Numbered from the stretch's first letter, positions 23,319 to 34,555 are shown. The stretch is DNA of 64,000 nt from Begonia masoniana (GCA_022432975.1 CM039511.1:22036557-22100556); one strand, 5' to 3'. Notes: generated from the letters alone by a model not told the origin. Made by a program: numbers and translations.

Positions 23319-26045
23319 TGTAACAACAGGAAATTTTCTATAACGTACGTAGCCCTAGTTAGGGTATGTCGTGAGAGTTTAACGTTAGTGGTCCTAGAGT
23401 TATCCTAGCAAATTGAGTTGGAAAGTGAAATAGGAAGAGGAATTGAGAGAAAACCCTAAGATTGGAGTAGTTAGAAATTGTGTTGAGTTGAATTGATATA
23501 AAGGTAAATTTAAGCGAACAAAAGGGGAAAGAATTGAGAGCCTTCACGTTGGATTGAGAGAGAGCAAAGGGTGAGGTTACTTTATAAAAAATGAGAAATT
23601 TTTGGTTAAAATTTAAAGTGAAAGTTAGAGTCTTAAAAGAGAGAAATGTAAGGTGTAAAAAACAATTTTCTTCTTTTTCTTCTTCTCCATTTCGTGGCAG
23701 CCATGGGAGAAGACCTCCATGGTGTTTCCTCCAATTTTATCAAGGTTTGAGGTGAGTTTCTTAATGGGTTTTGCAAATTAGACAAATATGTAGTGATTTT
23801 AGGTAGCTTGGTGTGTTTTTTGTGAAGTTTTGTGGGGGTTTGTAAACCCTAATGGGGGCAGTCCGATTTTAGTTCTTTCTTGGTGCATTGTCTTGCTACT
23901 TTTGATGGTTTAAACATTAGATAGGTCGATTTAGGTTGTTTAGGTAGTTAGATTAGAGAATTAGTGGAAGTTGGCAAAAAACTGGATTTTTGGATTACTG
24001 TTGCCGGTTCTATTTTTTTTAATTTGCTTTGCCATGTTATTTGGTTGCTAAATTGGTTTGATTTAATGGATATTAGACATGGATAGGTTTACAGAATGGG
24101 GTGGAACGTCTAAATCCGTTGAAAAAATGAGTAAGTTATGGCCGATTGAAATTGGTTGATGGAAATTGTAGAAAAATCGGGATTTTGTAGTTTGGATGTT
24201 TAGAGTTAGCTAGTTGTTGAGTAAAAGTTCCTTAGTTTTAGTTGTATGATTACTAAGTGAATTTCCTTATATTGTTAGGTTAACGAGCGAGTGAATTGTG
24301 TACTCGGAGTGAGCCAGCACGTGCGGAGTAACCAGGTAAGTAGAGGATATTTGTGTTTTGCCTTCAGGCCTACACCATTGAACAATAGGGATTCGTCTGG
24401 TTGTTTGGTTGTTTTGTTTTGTTTTGGTGTTAAGCATTTGTGTGTCATGCATCATGGTTTTGAATTATAAAAATACGAGTTTTAGCATTAAACGCACTGT
24501 GATCGTTATTGGAGTCGCCCAGTCGTGTTAATGTGACACTTGCGAGGGACTCTATAGGAGTTGCCCCGTCACGTTAGGGTGATACCTGCGAGGGACACAA
24601 TTGGAAGTTAGGGTACGACTCGCGAGGGACTCTATGGGAGTTGCCCCATCGCGTTAGGGTGACACCTGTGAGGAACTTTATTGCAGCCGTCCACTCGCGT
24701 TAGGGTGCTAGGTTAGACCTCGCGGGAGGCTTTATGAAAGATAAAGAAAACAAAACGAGAATAATAGAGTTGGAGTCGCCCCGTCGCGTTAGGGTGACAC
24801 CTGCAAGGGACTCAATTGGAAGTTAGGGTGGCACTCGCGAGGGACTCTATTGGAGTCACCCTGTCGCGTAAGGGTGACACCTGTGGGAGACTTTATTGGA
24901 GCTACCCAGTCGCGTTAGGGTGATAGTTTATCACTCACGAGGGGCTCCATGAATGAGTAATGAAACGAAAACGAAACGAGAACAACAGAGCGAGTAGAAA
25001 CTGCATGTGTTAGGGTTGTGTGTACATTGTGTATGTTGACATTCATATTCCCTACTTTCTAAATATTAGGCTTACGTTTTGTGTTCTGTGGTGTAGGTGA
25101 AGACGAGATCTCTGGTGAGCTTTTTGAGTGAGTCCAGGACTAGGGAGCAGTTGGTGACACATGAGGTATGCCGGTGCTGGTAATTGTCGGGGTGGTGTGA
25201 CCATTGTGTTGCTGGGAGGTGTGGGATTTGGCATTTTGGTTGAACTTTGTTTGTATAAATGATGGTGGTTTTTATAACTCTTGTGAATGTTGTTTTGAGA
25301 ATCGTTGTAAATGTTTACTTTCAGGATTTCAGTTTTAGAAAAGTTTAGTTGTTATGCTGCTCGAATTTTATTAATAAAAAGACGTCTGTTTTCAACGATT
25401 TTCACGTTTTTGCTAACGTTTTAGAGTCGGGTTTCTAGGATTTTCACGTGTCAGGAAGTGAGAAACGTCGGGAAAGGTTTTGGGTATGTTTTAGGTGTTT
25501 TGGCTAGATGAATTGTGAAGAAAATTGAGAAAAGGTGAAGGAGGGCCCTGGTGGCTTGAAATGGCGCGTAGAGGTGTGCTGGCGCTGGGCTGGGCGCGCA
25601 GTGCTTGCTGCTGGGGCGCAGGCAGTGCCCAGCGCTGATCGATCGGCATTTTGGTGCTATTCATTGATCGCCAACTTGAGAGGTTGCCGATCGATCAGCG
25701 CTTTGGCCGATTGATCGGCACCTCGCGCTCAGGGGGTTGCGCACGCGGGGCGCGCAGTGGCAGCACGCGATGCGCGTGCTGCTTGGGCGACGCGCGCACC
25801 CAGTGCAAGCGTAGCGCCCATGGTTTGCCAACTTGAAATTTTTTTAAAAATTTTACTACTTATAATATGTTTTAACCCGACCTTTTCCGACAAGTTTTGT
25901 ACGTATTTTACGCACGTTTTCCAACCATTTTCGAGGGTTCAAAAAATCAAAAAAATCGAGTTAGAATTATTTTAAATTTCGTTTTAAACGTGAGATGTTT
26001 GAGCCAAGTAGCGCACTGAGCCGAGATGGGTTCGGGGGCATTACA
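23319..26045 (+). mobile_element. Solo LTR of family G
   Basis: 2727 bp, TGTAACAACAGG...GGGGGCATTACA, flanked by TCAAT on both sides (23314-23318, 26046-26050). It matches the whole minus-sense copy at 31310-34030. It has no internal region, primer site or gene, so it is best read as a solo LTR left by LTR-LTR recombination. Predicted leader in plus sense: exon 1 ends about 23751, mini-exon 24279-24335 (TTAG|GTTAACG ... ACCAG|GTAAGT), intron 2 24336-25096 ending GTGGTGTAG|GTGAAG. The terminal array at 25540-25830 combines GCGCGC words and CGATCGATCGG palindromes. Confidence 0.85.
24505..24950 (+). repeat. Minisatellite in G LTR (GTCGCGTTAGGGTGACACC)
   Basis: About seven degenerate units built from GGAGTCGCCC, GTCGCGTTAGGGTGACACC and TGCGAGGGACTCTATT. 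They lie inside the predicted second leader intron. The corresponding position in the 31310 copy is shorter, so copy number differs between members of the family. Confidence 0.75.
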
Positions 26046-26280
26046 TCAATGGTGCTAAATGGTCATGTCATCCATCCTTGTGGCCACTACTTGATGTACT
26101 TGCATGGGACAAATATTCAAGTTTGGGCTTTCTTGGGTTGGCTCTTCATTGGCCTATTTGATGAAGGTGTTGCATCTAAATGTGGACCAAGTGATGATTC
26201 CAAACGTAAGCCAAGTAGTGGGCCTAACCACTCGTGGCCTTCAACCCACGACCATGTCACCAAGATGTGACTAAGTCTAA

Positions 26281-28071
26281 CCAACAAAACTAATGCATGA
26301 ATGCCAAAAACTAATGGCTAAAAGTTTACCAAAAATGAGATAACAAAGAAAACAAGCAAAAGAAAATTACAACGATTTGTTCCCCGGAAGACAAATTCTG
26401 GCTTCTAATATTCCAGCTGGTGCTCTAGTGTTTTCTTCAATAAATCTCGAGCTCTCAAAGGGGCTCTCCATGCTGACAGGCGGAGGGTGATCCATGTCCA
26501 TCAAATAAGCTTTCAATGTACATTCCTCTCATAGATTCATACTTGCAAAAGAGAACACTTAAATGAGTAGAAAGAATAAATAAGTTTTGGCCTTTATTGG
26601 ATTTTCATGTGATTGGGCCCCTAGGCATGTCAAGTTTAGACCAGGCAGCTCTATAGATAAAGGCAACGATAAAGTGCAATGGTTTGATGAGTTCGACACG
26701 ACATAGAAGTAGAGTTGTTTAGTTACTATTTATGTAAAATTCATGATAGTATGACTCATGTATGTAATTTAAATATGAGATAAGTTTTGTATCTAATGAG
26801 ACTTGCATGTGTAATTGTTGGTTGAATTTAATTATTATTGTTTCTCAATTACATATAATTATGTTTGTTCTACTGTATTAATAGTTTATTTTACATTCTC
26901 ACGTTAGAAATTCAGTAATCAGGGCACGGGTCCTGACATCCCTTTTATCGAATGATGAAAATAAGTTTGGTGAGAAAACTTCGCCCAGCAATGATGGAAA
27001 ATGAGTTACTTTTCTTAAAGAGAATTGGAACCAACAAAAGAAAGTCTTCACAGCTACGGTGAGCAAATGTTCCATGTCAAAAATAGCTCAATGCACATGA
27101 AAGTTTGACAGCTCAACTTCTTATAAGTGTGGAATAACTTTTCAAAATTTCAAATCCAAAGTCCAAACGAAAAGAAAGTTAAGTGTGGTTGAACGCAACT
27201 TCGACAGAATTGGTACCCAACACACCCTTCCACTACTTTGACTACTTCTATAATGGATAGTACTCCAACTTGATAATGTGTGAGATTTCCCAACTTCATT
27301 GGAATATATCACCTTCAATAAAAGTGGAAAATGAATTTGAATAAAAATAATCTTACCAAACTCTCATGAATTGATAAAATATCAAACACTATTCTAGCGG
27401 TCACAAACAATCGAAAGAAATCGTGGAAACTTCCAAATTCCAAACAAGTTTATTTCTTAAATTCTTGCATTATGAAGTAATCCTTAGATAGAGATATAAA
27501 AATTCTGACAAAAGACGTTATAAAATTCAAATGACAATTAAAGACTTTTGTAACGGTCATTAACTATGTTGTCAAGCCCTATATAATTGATTAAACTACA
27601 TGTGGCCTACACTTTATTGTTTTTCCTTTTCTATATGTGTGAATTATAGATTATGACATCTTCCTTGTTCCCTGCAGGCATTTGATCAGCCTTCCACGTC
27701 ATTGATTTGTGCCAAATTTTTTTCTTGAGTCTCCTCTAGTTAATGACGTCAAAGCGTCTTGACCGTTTTCCCATTTTAGCAAGTACTTCATATTGTCTTT
27801 ATCTTTTAGTGTTGGAATTTCCTCTGAGCTCATTTGTAACTCATTTCCGACAAAATAAAGCAAAGTGTGATAGTTGGTTAACCTTCTTGTTTGTGACTTA
27901 ACGATAAGTTTGTGTGGGACATTATCCTCTAGGGTTGAGAAGGATTTGTCCTCAAATTCAAATTTAGATTTTGAATCTAAAGTATATTTTTTCTTATTCA
28001 CATATTTTGTAGATAGAAAACTAATTGTCTAGCTTTTAGGTTTTTTCAAAATTGGGTAAACAATGGTGAGG
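26281..28071. other. Intergenic stretch without a recognised gene
   Basis: AT-rich, with no recognisable element termini. The only open frame of note is the minus-strand one at 27699-28001. The stretch 26940-27250 resembles old coding or retroelement sequence in composition, but I recognise no motif. Confidence 0.4.
27699..28001 (-). CDS. Unrecognised 100-codon open frame
   Basis: Charged product MNKKKYTLDSKSKFEFEDKS..., with a hydrophobic patch NYHTLLYFVGNEL and a lysine-rich end. The frame is open upstream only briefly; stops lie just beyond 28001. No catalytic motif, signal peptide or membrane segment is visible. Its style (Lys/Glu/Asp-rich, near an LTR element of similar composition) suggests a retroelement remnant, but that is a guess. 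It is cut off from its old upstream neighbour by insertion of element M at 28077. Confidence 0.2.
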   Translation of the reverse strand: MNKKKYTLDSKSKFEFEDKSFSTLEDNVPHKLIVKSQTRRLTNYHTLLYFVGNELQMSSEEIPTLKDKDNMKYLLKWENGQDALTSLTRGDSRKKFGTNQ

Positions 28072-28076
28072 CATGT

Positions 28077-29255
28077 TGATGAGAACCACGGGTATTGTAA
28101 CGACCCTAATACTGTACCCAATTTTCCCGTACTATTTTTTTATTATTATTATTATCCTAATAACTTTAATTCGCATTTAGGCGGAATTTAAAGTGGAAAC
28201 CAAAATTTGTAAAACATTCGAATCTATTTTTGAAAACCACGAATAAAACTTTAAAACAATTAAAAGAAAAACTTAAAGCATTAATTAAAAACAATTAAAA
28301 ACAGAGGGGAAACATTCGGCAGAGAACAGGGGCAGAAACGGGCAATCGCCCTAAAAATGAAGGGGCGATCGATCGCCCATTGGCGATCGCTGGTATTGCC
28401 AGCAATCGCCTGGGTGAAGCGATGTCAGATCGCGGCGTCAACACGAGGGGCGATCGATCGCCCATTTCGGGCGATCGATCGCCACTCGCTCTAGAAATTT
28501 ATTTCCAGAGCGCTCGGCGATTCGCCAGCGATCGCCTAACACAAGGGGCGATCGATCGCCCGTTTTAGGAACGCCTTTGAAATCAATTATAAGGAACTTG
28601 ACCCCAATCGAACCTTGCCGACGGAACCAAAATTATCAAACAAGGAGCTTGACCCGTAACCAAACTTGTGGTTAGAACCAAAGCTATCAAGTTGATATTT
28701 CAAGTTTTGACTTGAAGAATATCTAGTTTTTCACAAAGAACCAAAGAGAAAATTCTCACAAAAAGTAACTATAAATCATGTATATTACTTCATAATGTTG
28801 CAAGGTTTATGCCTTTAAATAGGTTACAAATTATTCTAATTTAATTAGGAAATATTACTAAAACATTAATTAAGAAACTTTCTGAAACAATACTTAGGAA
28901 AACTTTTTAAAGCTATGATTAGGAAAGCTTTCTAAAACTATTATTAAGAAACTTTCTATAATTACGCGATCCAGCCCACTATAGAAACCTTTGAGAAATA
29001 GTCCAATAATCTTTGAACGTGTGCTTGATCCTCCATTTATACCTCACCTTGAAGAATGTCATAATGTAAGGTGATGCTGAATTGAAGATGTTGATCTCCG
29101 TAAAACATGTTTCTCCATGAAGAACTACAATATTTTGACATTGATGTTTGTCTTTGGGCTTGAGCTTGGTCGCACCTTGATTCACATTAGGGTCTTCTTT
29201 GTTAGATGGATTATTGTCCTTGACATTGGGCTTGGACCTATCTTGGTTCGTATCA
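28077..29255 (-). repeat. Left LTR of M (3' in element sense), disrupted
   Basis: Begins TGATGAGAACCACGGGTAT, is broken at 28096 by an F/E-type LTR fragment, and resumes near 28567 at GAACGCCTTTGAAATC. Compared with the right LTR, the stretch around ATTAAACTCGAGACCC is missing, so the insertion was accompanied by loss of about 60 bp. It ends GGTTCGTATCA at 29255. Confidence 0.85.
28096..28566 (-). repeat. F/E-type LTR fragment with GATCGATC array
   Basis: Starts TGTAACGACCCTAATACTG, the LTR 3' end in reverse, and runs into GGCGATCGATCGCC palindromes with a CTCTAGAAATTTATTTCCAGAG hairpin (28360-28566), where it stops. No matching right end or target duplication remains. The open frame at 28380 is incidental. 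Confidence 0.75.
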
Positions 29256-30070
29256 TTCCCTTTTCCTTCGAAGAGATTCGTCCTCGAATCTCCTGGATCA
29301 TACACAAAGAAATTCACACTAGAAAAAGGACTAAGATTGTTAGAAAAAATAAAATCTTTGAAATAAGTAACAAGTGCTTGCTCCCTTACCAACATGACAA
29401 TATTGTTCTCACTTTCTTCATCAATTTCCTTCACCTTTTGTACCTCAAATTCATAATCTTTTGGTTCATGGTTCAACAACACTTTTGCTTCTTGAATCTC
29501 GGAAATTTCTGGAAAAATTTCCTCCATCAAGTAGCTATCTTTCTCTTGTTGAAATATCATAAAATTTTGATCGTTTTGAAGACAGCTAACCTCCTCTTTG
29601 ATGGACTCTTCAGTATGTGGTTCCTTGGTTGGTGGCTCTTTGGTTGGTTGTTCTTCGGTTGGTGCCTCATCGTCTTTTTGTGTCACCTCTTGTTTCTTCA
29701 ATATTTGTTTCTTTTTCTTTTGTTTTATCAACTCTGTATAGTAGCCAACCAAAAAGTTGTCACTTTTCATTGAAGTTCTCACCTCCTCGGCCTCTTGTTT
29801 CTCTTTTTGTTTCTTTGCTTTTTGTTCCATCAAATCTTTGTAGTAGTCAACCAAAAAGTTGTCACTTCGTTCTGTTCTAGTATTTCTCTCTCTTTTATAA
29901 TTGTCATCCTCGTGGTCGAATTCCTCATAGTAATACTCAATTGGTGATTTTCCCCTCCATGCACAGCTATTAGAAGGAGACTTTTTTCTTTCATACCTCA
30001 TGTCTAAAGCCTTAATTTGATCTTGTATAACCCTCATGTACTTCATAGCAAGTCTTTCATCACTACTCAT
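28979..30070 (-). CDS. Acidic/lysine-rich ORF of element M (363 aa), no enzymatic domains
   Basis: The frame starts MSSDERLAMKYMRVIQDQ, about 970 nt after the primer site, and is uninterrupted. Residues 70-160 carry two copies of a SDNFLVxYYxxLxxQK unit separated by lysine-rich coiled-coil-like sequence, then a proline/glutamate stretch with repeated PTKEP. Near residue 270 it reads YDPGDSRTNLFEGKGND. Its DNA is the polypurine tract, and similar (D/L)RTNxFxEGxND wording ends the Pol of some plant gypsy elements (family knowledge). The last 90 or so residues lie in the 3' LTR. No zinc knuckle, DSG protease, RT or integrase motif is visible. A Gag-N/Pol-C remnant joined by deletion is my inference; the function is unknown. 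Confidence 0.6.
   Translation of the reverse strand: MSSDERLAMKYMRVIQDQIKALDMRYERKKSPSNSCAWRGKSPIEYYYEEFDHEDDNYKRERNTRTERSDNFLVDYYKDLMEQKAKKQKEKQEAEEVRTSMKSDNFLVGYYTELIKQKKKKQILKKQEVTQKDDEAPTEEQPTKEPPTKEPHTEESIKEEVSCLQNDQNFMIFQQEKDSYLMEEIFPEISEIQEAKVLLNHEPKDYEFEVQKVKEIDEESENNIVMLVREQALVTYFKDFIFSNNLSPFSSVNFFVYDPGDSRTNLFEGKGNDTNQDRSKPNVKDNNPSNKEDPNVNQGATKLKPKDKHQCQNIVVLHGETCFTEINIFNSASPYIMTFFKVRYKWRIKHTFKDYWTISQRFL
29256..29269 (-). other. Polypurine tract of element M
   Basis: Minus-sense GAAGGAAAAGGGAA directly abuts the LTR start TGATACGAACC. It is translated within the long ORF as FEGKGN. Confidence 0.88.
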
Positions 30071-30384
30071 AATTTCAAGAAAGAAAAATAAAAATTATTA
30101 GTGAACAAAAAAAAGTAAGTAAACGAAACTCACTCACTCCCTCACGTGTTTACACTCGATTATATGTCTCTCCACTCGTGTTTCCCTCAAATAATGGCTT
30201 TTCTATGATAGTCTCACCCTCTTGCCTTTTACCTCTCAATTTTCTCTTTAAGCTCTTTATGTAAAAACCTAATCAAGAGAAAAATTCAACAAGTAAAAAC
30301 AAATAAAATCAAACTTTTTAACTCGAAATTCTAATTCCCAAAATCAGTGAGAATCAAACAATTTAGAACATGATATAGGACTTC

Positions 30385-30605
30385 AAGAAAGGAAATTTTT
30401 CAAGAAATGAAACTTTTTACGAAAGGAAACTTTTCAAGAAATGAAAGTTTTCAAGAAAGGAAACTTTTCACAAAAGAAAACTTTTCAATAAAGGAAACTT
30501 TTCACGAAATGAAGCTTTTTATGAAAGAAAACTTTTCAAGAAAAGAACCTTTTCACGAAAGTAAACTTTTCACGAAAGTAAACTTTTCAGGAAAGGAAAA
30601 GAAAA
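30385..30605. repeat. 17-bp minisatellite in M leader
   Basis: About a dozen degenerate copies of GAAAGGAAACTTTTCAA. The unit contains the near-palindrome GAAAACTTTTC. The open frame across it (30407-30616) is periodic and not a gene. The following 30830-30970 has several T-runs of 8-13. Confidence 0.85.
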
Positions 30606-31039
30606 AAAAACTTTGATATCTCACAGAATAATGAATTAATGTTTGAATATTGTGAAAGCAAATACGATTTATAAAGACCTTTGAAGTCTTCAAGAAAATA
30701 GGATCAATAACTTGGAATAATTAAGACAATCAAAGAAAAAGATTTGAATAATCACGGCCAAAAGCAAATATTGATGTTTATAATGAAGAAGAAGAAATTG
30801 ATAATCGAGATATTGATATTCGAAATATTGATTTTTTTTTTTAAAGAAGAAAACTTGACAAGTAAAGAGAATCATTGATTCAATGATTTTTTTTTTTGGA
30901 ATTTTAGATTTTTTTTTTTGAATTTTTGAATTTTTTTTTTCAAATTTCAATTTTTTTTTTTTTGAATTTTCAAAGAAAAAAACTCTAGAAGAAGAAAAAT
31001 AATAATAATAAAGATAGACACTTGAATCTAGGAACCAAA

Positions 31040-31051
31040 GCTCTGATACCA
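31040..31051 (-). other. Primer-binding site of element M
   Basis: Minus-sense TGGTATCAGAGC, two bases from the right LTR at 31054; complementary to initiator tRNA-Met. Confidence 0.88.
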
Positions 31052-32732
31052 AATGATGAGAACCACAGGTATATTAAACTCGAGACCCTTCAACAACGCG
31101 GAATTGAAACTTATGAACGCCTTTGAAATCAAGTATAAGGAACTTGACCCCAATCGAACCTTGCCGACGGAACCAAAGTTATCAAACAATGAGCTTTATC
31201 CGTAACCGAACTTGTGGTTAGAACCAAAGCTATCAAGTTGATATTTCAAGTTTTTACTTGAAGAAGATCTAGTTCTTCAAATAACCAAAGAGAAAATTCT
31301 CACAAAGAGTGTAACGCCCCCGAACCCGCCCTGGCTCGGTGGGTTACTTTGCTAACCCATACCACGTTTAAAACGAAATTTAAAATAATTTTCGATAAAA
31401 TTTTGACTCGATTTTTGGGTTTTTCGAACCCGCAAAAATAGTTGGAAAACGTGCCTAGAATACGTTTCAAATACATCAAAAAATGTCGAGGTAAAACAAT
31501 TTGGAAAACCAAAAATTTTAAAAAAAATCAGGCTGGACCGGTTTGAACGGCGCGCGCGCGGCGCCACCTGCAGCGCTCGTTGCAACGCACACGCGCGCCG
31601 CCTGCCACCTACAGCGCTCGTTGCAGCGGTGCGCGCTGCGTTAGGCGCACAGGTGCCGATCGATCGACGCCTGGCGCCAATCGATCGGCACCCTCTCGGG
31701 TGCGCGATTAGGCTACAGGAGCCCCTGCCGATCGATCGGCGCTGCTAAGCGCTGCGCGCACCCACCGTGGGTGCCCTGCGCGCCTTTTTCGACCACTTCC
31801 ACTTTTTCCCAAGCCAAACACTTCCAATTCACCCAAAATTTTTACCATACATTCCCGACATCCCCGACTCTGTGTCCTGTAAAAATCTCAGAAAACTGAC
31901 TTAAAACAGTTAGCAAAAACGTAGCGACAAAAGAACCCGACGTTATATGATTTAAAAACAAAACGACCAATATAACGGCTAAAATTTCCTAAATCCCAAA
32001 ACCTGAAAATTCACATTTATAAAACCATCTAAACTAAATCCACAAATGTGTCCAGACCACAAATATTTACACCATGTAAAATCTGACAAAGTCAATCCAA
32101 AATACTCAACCCATACTCAACCACACATCCCCGAAGACCTAGGTCGAGGCGCCCCGATAACTGCCCGCACCGGCGTGCCCTGTAAATCTCCGACTGCTCC
32201 TAGGCCTGATCTTCCCCATCAACCTCACCTGTAAATACCTCGTCACCTACACCACATAACACAAAAAGTAAGTCTAATGCTTAGCAAGTAGGGAATAACA
32301 AATGCAAATACAAACAACACACAATACATCCAGTCATATCACATGCAGTTTCTAACGCTCGGTTGTGCCATTTCCTTTTCATTGCATTAATATGTTCATA
32401 AGCCATATGAATCAATTGTGTACACATCCCATGATCGTCTAGGATGGCCACATACCGATCCTCCCTTAGCAAAACTAGATAGCACGCTTCCCATGACCGT
32501 CTAGGAAGGCCACTGAATTTTACGTTCCCGCAATCGATCGTAGAATCCTATGACCGTCTAGGAATTCATATTCTCTATGCCTTAAGTTTTTCTATTCTTT
32601 TATCTGATTACCGTTCACACTAACAATACCAAACAATGCAACCACTCGTATCTAGCGTACTGTAACTCATGATGCATGTTTCAAAGATATGCAACACAAC
32701 ACAACAACACTACATAACACGAAACAAAACAA

Positions 32733-33150
32733 CCAACCATTAAACCCTACCGTTCTATGGTGTAGGCCTGAAGGCAATAAAAAGATTCCTCTACTTACCT
32801 GACTGCTCGGCACTTGCTTGATCACTTTGTCCCATAAAATTACTGGCTCGACAACCTAACAAATATAGGAAATAAATTAGAATTTCTAACCAAAACTAAA
32901 AACAATACAAACCAATTCAAACTCTAAACCCTAAACCGAAACAACAACCATTAACCCTACCGTTCTATGGTGTAGGCCTGAAGGCAATAAAAAGATTCCT
33001 CTACTTACCTGACTGCTCGGCACTTGCTTGATCACTTTGTCCCATAAAATTACTGGCTCGACAACCTAACAAATATAGGAAATAAATTAGAATTTCTAAC
33101 CAAAACTAAAAACAATACAAACCAATTCAAACTCTAAACCCTAAACCCGA
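32733..33150 (-). repeat. 210-bp tandem duplication including the LTR splice-donor block
   Basis: CGTTCTATGGTGTAGGCC occurs at 32751 and again at 32961, and the sequence between repeats almost exactly. The duplicated unit contains the predicted donor (CTTACCTGACTGCTC on the plus strand) and the mini-exon. This copy therefore has two donors and two copies of the complementary block. Confidence 0.85.
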
Positions 33151-33766
33151 TATTTCCACCAATTTTTAGTACCCAACTTCGAACGGCCATAACTTACTCT
33201 TTTTTCAACGGATTTTGACGTGTCACCCCAATCGGGAAACCTCTACACGTCTACTATCCATTAAAATGCTCAAATTAAACAACCAAACACAATGGCCAAT
33301 CCGAAAATGCAAAAACAGAACTGGTGCATTAAGTGTACAAAACAGGTTTTTGTATAACTTTCACCAAAACTCAAATCTAACCCTAAAAACAACCTAAACT
33401 AACATAATTAAGGGTTAAACCATCAAATTTGGGAAGAAAATTATCCAATGCATGAAATTTTCGGAGGCCATCTTTAGGGTTTTCCAAACCCCTATCAAAA
33501 TAAACTAAAACTCCCTAAAAACACTAAAAATCATCACTACAAAGTATCACACTCAAAACCCACTTGATTCTATATCTTAAAACTTGAAAACTCTTGATGA
33601 ATTGAAGAAGAGGGAGGGCTTCAATGGCTGAGTTCCGTGGAGGGCAAAGGGGAGAAGAAAGGGTGTTTGTAAATTTTACCTTTACTTTAACTAATTTATA
33701 AAACAAATCTTTCTACTTTTAATTCTTTCCACCATTCTTTAAACATTTATAAAACAACCACCCCAA

Positions 33767-33767
33767 C

Positions 33768-33798
<31 letters not shown>

Positions 33799-33807
33799 AA
33801 AAAAAAA
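33767..33807. repeat. Homopolymer junction C22-A19
   Basis: Twenty-two C followed by nineteen A inside the G solo LTR. The other G LTR does not show it at the matching place. Length in the assembly may be inaccurate. Confidence 0.9.
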
Positions 33808-34555
33808 TTCCATCCTCATTAATCCAACGTGACTTGCATCTTTATTCCCTTAAATTTAGTTTTACATAGGATTCAATTAACAACAATTTTTACAACACCA
33901 CTTATAGGTTTTTCTCATCAATTTCTCTTAAAATTTCACTCTATAATTTGCATCACCTCTGAATGAAATTACACTCACATAACATATCCTAACTAGGCTA
34001 CGGAAGATAAGGGAAATCCCGGGTGTTACAAAGAGTAACTCAAAATCATGTATATTGTTTCATAATGTTGCAAGGTTTATGCCTTTAAATAGGCTACAAA
34101 CTATATCCTAATTTAATTAGAAAATATTACTAAAGCAATAATTAAGAAACTTTCTAAAACAATATTTAGAAAAACTTTCTAAATCTATGATTAGGAAAGC
34201 TTTCTAAAATTATAATTAAGAAACTTTCTAAAACTATAATTAAGAAATTTTCTATAATTACGTGATCAGCCCACTATAGAAACCTTTGAGAAATAGTCCA
34301 ATAATCTTTGAACGTGTGTTTGATCCTCCATTTATGCCTCACCTTGAAGAATGTCATAATGTAAGGGGATGCTGAATTGAAGATGTTGATCTCCGTAAAA
34401 CACGTTCCTCCATGAAGAACTACAATATTTTGACATTGATGTTTTTCTTTGGGCTTGAGTTTGGTCGCACCTTGATTCACATTAGGGCCTTCTTTGTTAG
34501 ATGGATTATTGTCTTTGACATTGGGCTTGAACCTATCTTGGTTCGTATCACATGT

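Larger units (their letters stand above)
22601..26280 (-). mobile_element. LTR-like sequence L (minus sense), split by a G solo LTR
   Basis: Read on the minus strand, 26280-26046 joined to 23318-22601 gives a continuous sequence: GAAACCCTAACC, a TATA-like TTTATAATGCATGC, then a pyrimidine-rich part with a hairpin-like GGTATTTTCCATGGGAAAACACC. The order resembles the LTR of element N on the plus strand. The junction is secured by the TCAAT duplication around the G insert. Ends, primer site and coding region were not found, so the element type is unknown. Confidence 0.45.
31310..34030 (-). mobile_element. Solo LTR of family G, minus sense
   Basis: 2721 bp, TGTAACGCCCCCGAACC...CCCGGGTGTTACA, flanked by AAGAG (31305-31309, 34031-34035). 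No internal region. In minus sense it has the same leader plan as 23319-26045. The GC-rich array (31540-31790) has GCGCGCGC, GCCGATCGATCGGC and CTGCAGCGCTCGTTGCA-type words. A stretch of about 210 bp holding the GGTGTAGGCCTGAAGGC block and the donor is tandemly duplicated (about 32733-33150). Confidence 0.85.
28077..34550 (-). mobile_element. Non-autonomous LTR retrotransposon M
   Basis: LTRs TGATGAGAACCAC...GGTTCGTATCA at 28077-29255 and 31054-34550, each interrupted by another element, flank a 1.8-kb internal region. Duplication CATGT at 28072-28076 and 34551-34555. Minus-sense primer site (31040-31051) and polypurine tract (29256-29269) are both intact. The internal region has one long frame and no protease, reverse transcriptase or integrase, so replication would have to use proteins supplied by a partner. 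Without its guests the element would be about 3.3 kb. Confidence 0.88.
31054..34550 (-). repeat. Right LTR of M (5' in element sense), split by a G solo LTR
   Basis: 31054-31309 plus 34036-34550, about 771 bp without the guest, matching 28567-29255 closely. The join is proved by AAGAG on both sides of the guest. The open frame at 34274-34480 repeats the C-terminal end of the M ORF. Confidence 0.85.

Noticed and set aside
25995..26270. 91-codon frame
   Set aside because: Spans the end of the G solo LTR and its flank, so it crosses an insertion junction.
29117..29773. 218-codon plus-strand open frame with a hydrophobic, membrane-like product
   Set aside because: It is the exact antisense of the element-M ORF; its hydrophobicity reflects Lys/Glu codons read backwards.
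31310..34030. Small element with its own LTR pair (TRIM) inside family G
   Set aside because: No internal direct terminal repeat, primer site or polypurine tract; the 210-bp tandem duplication is internal, so a solo LTR fits better.
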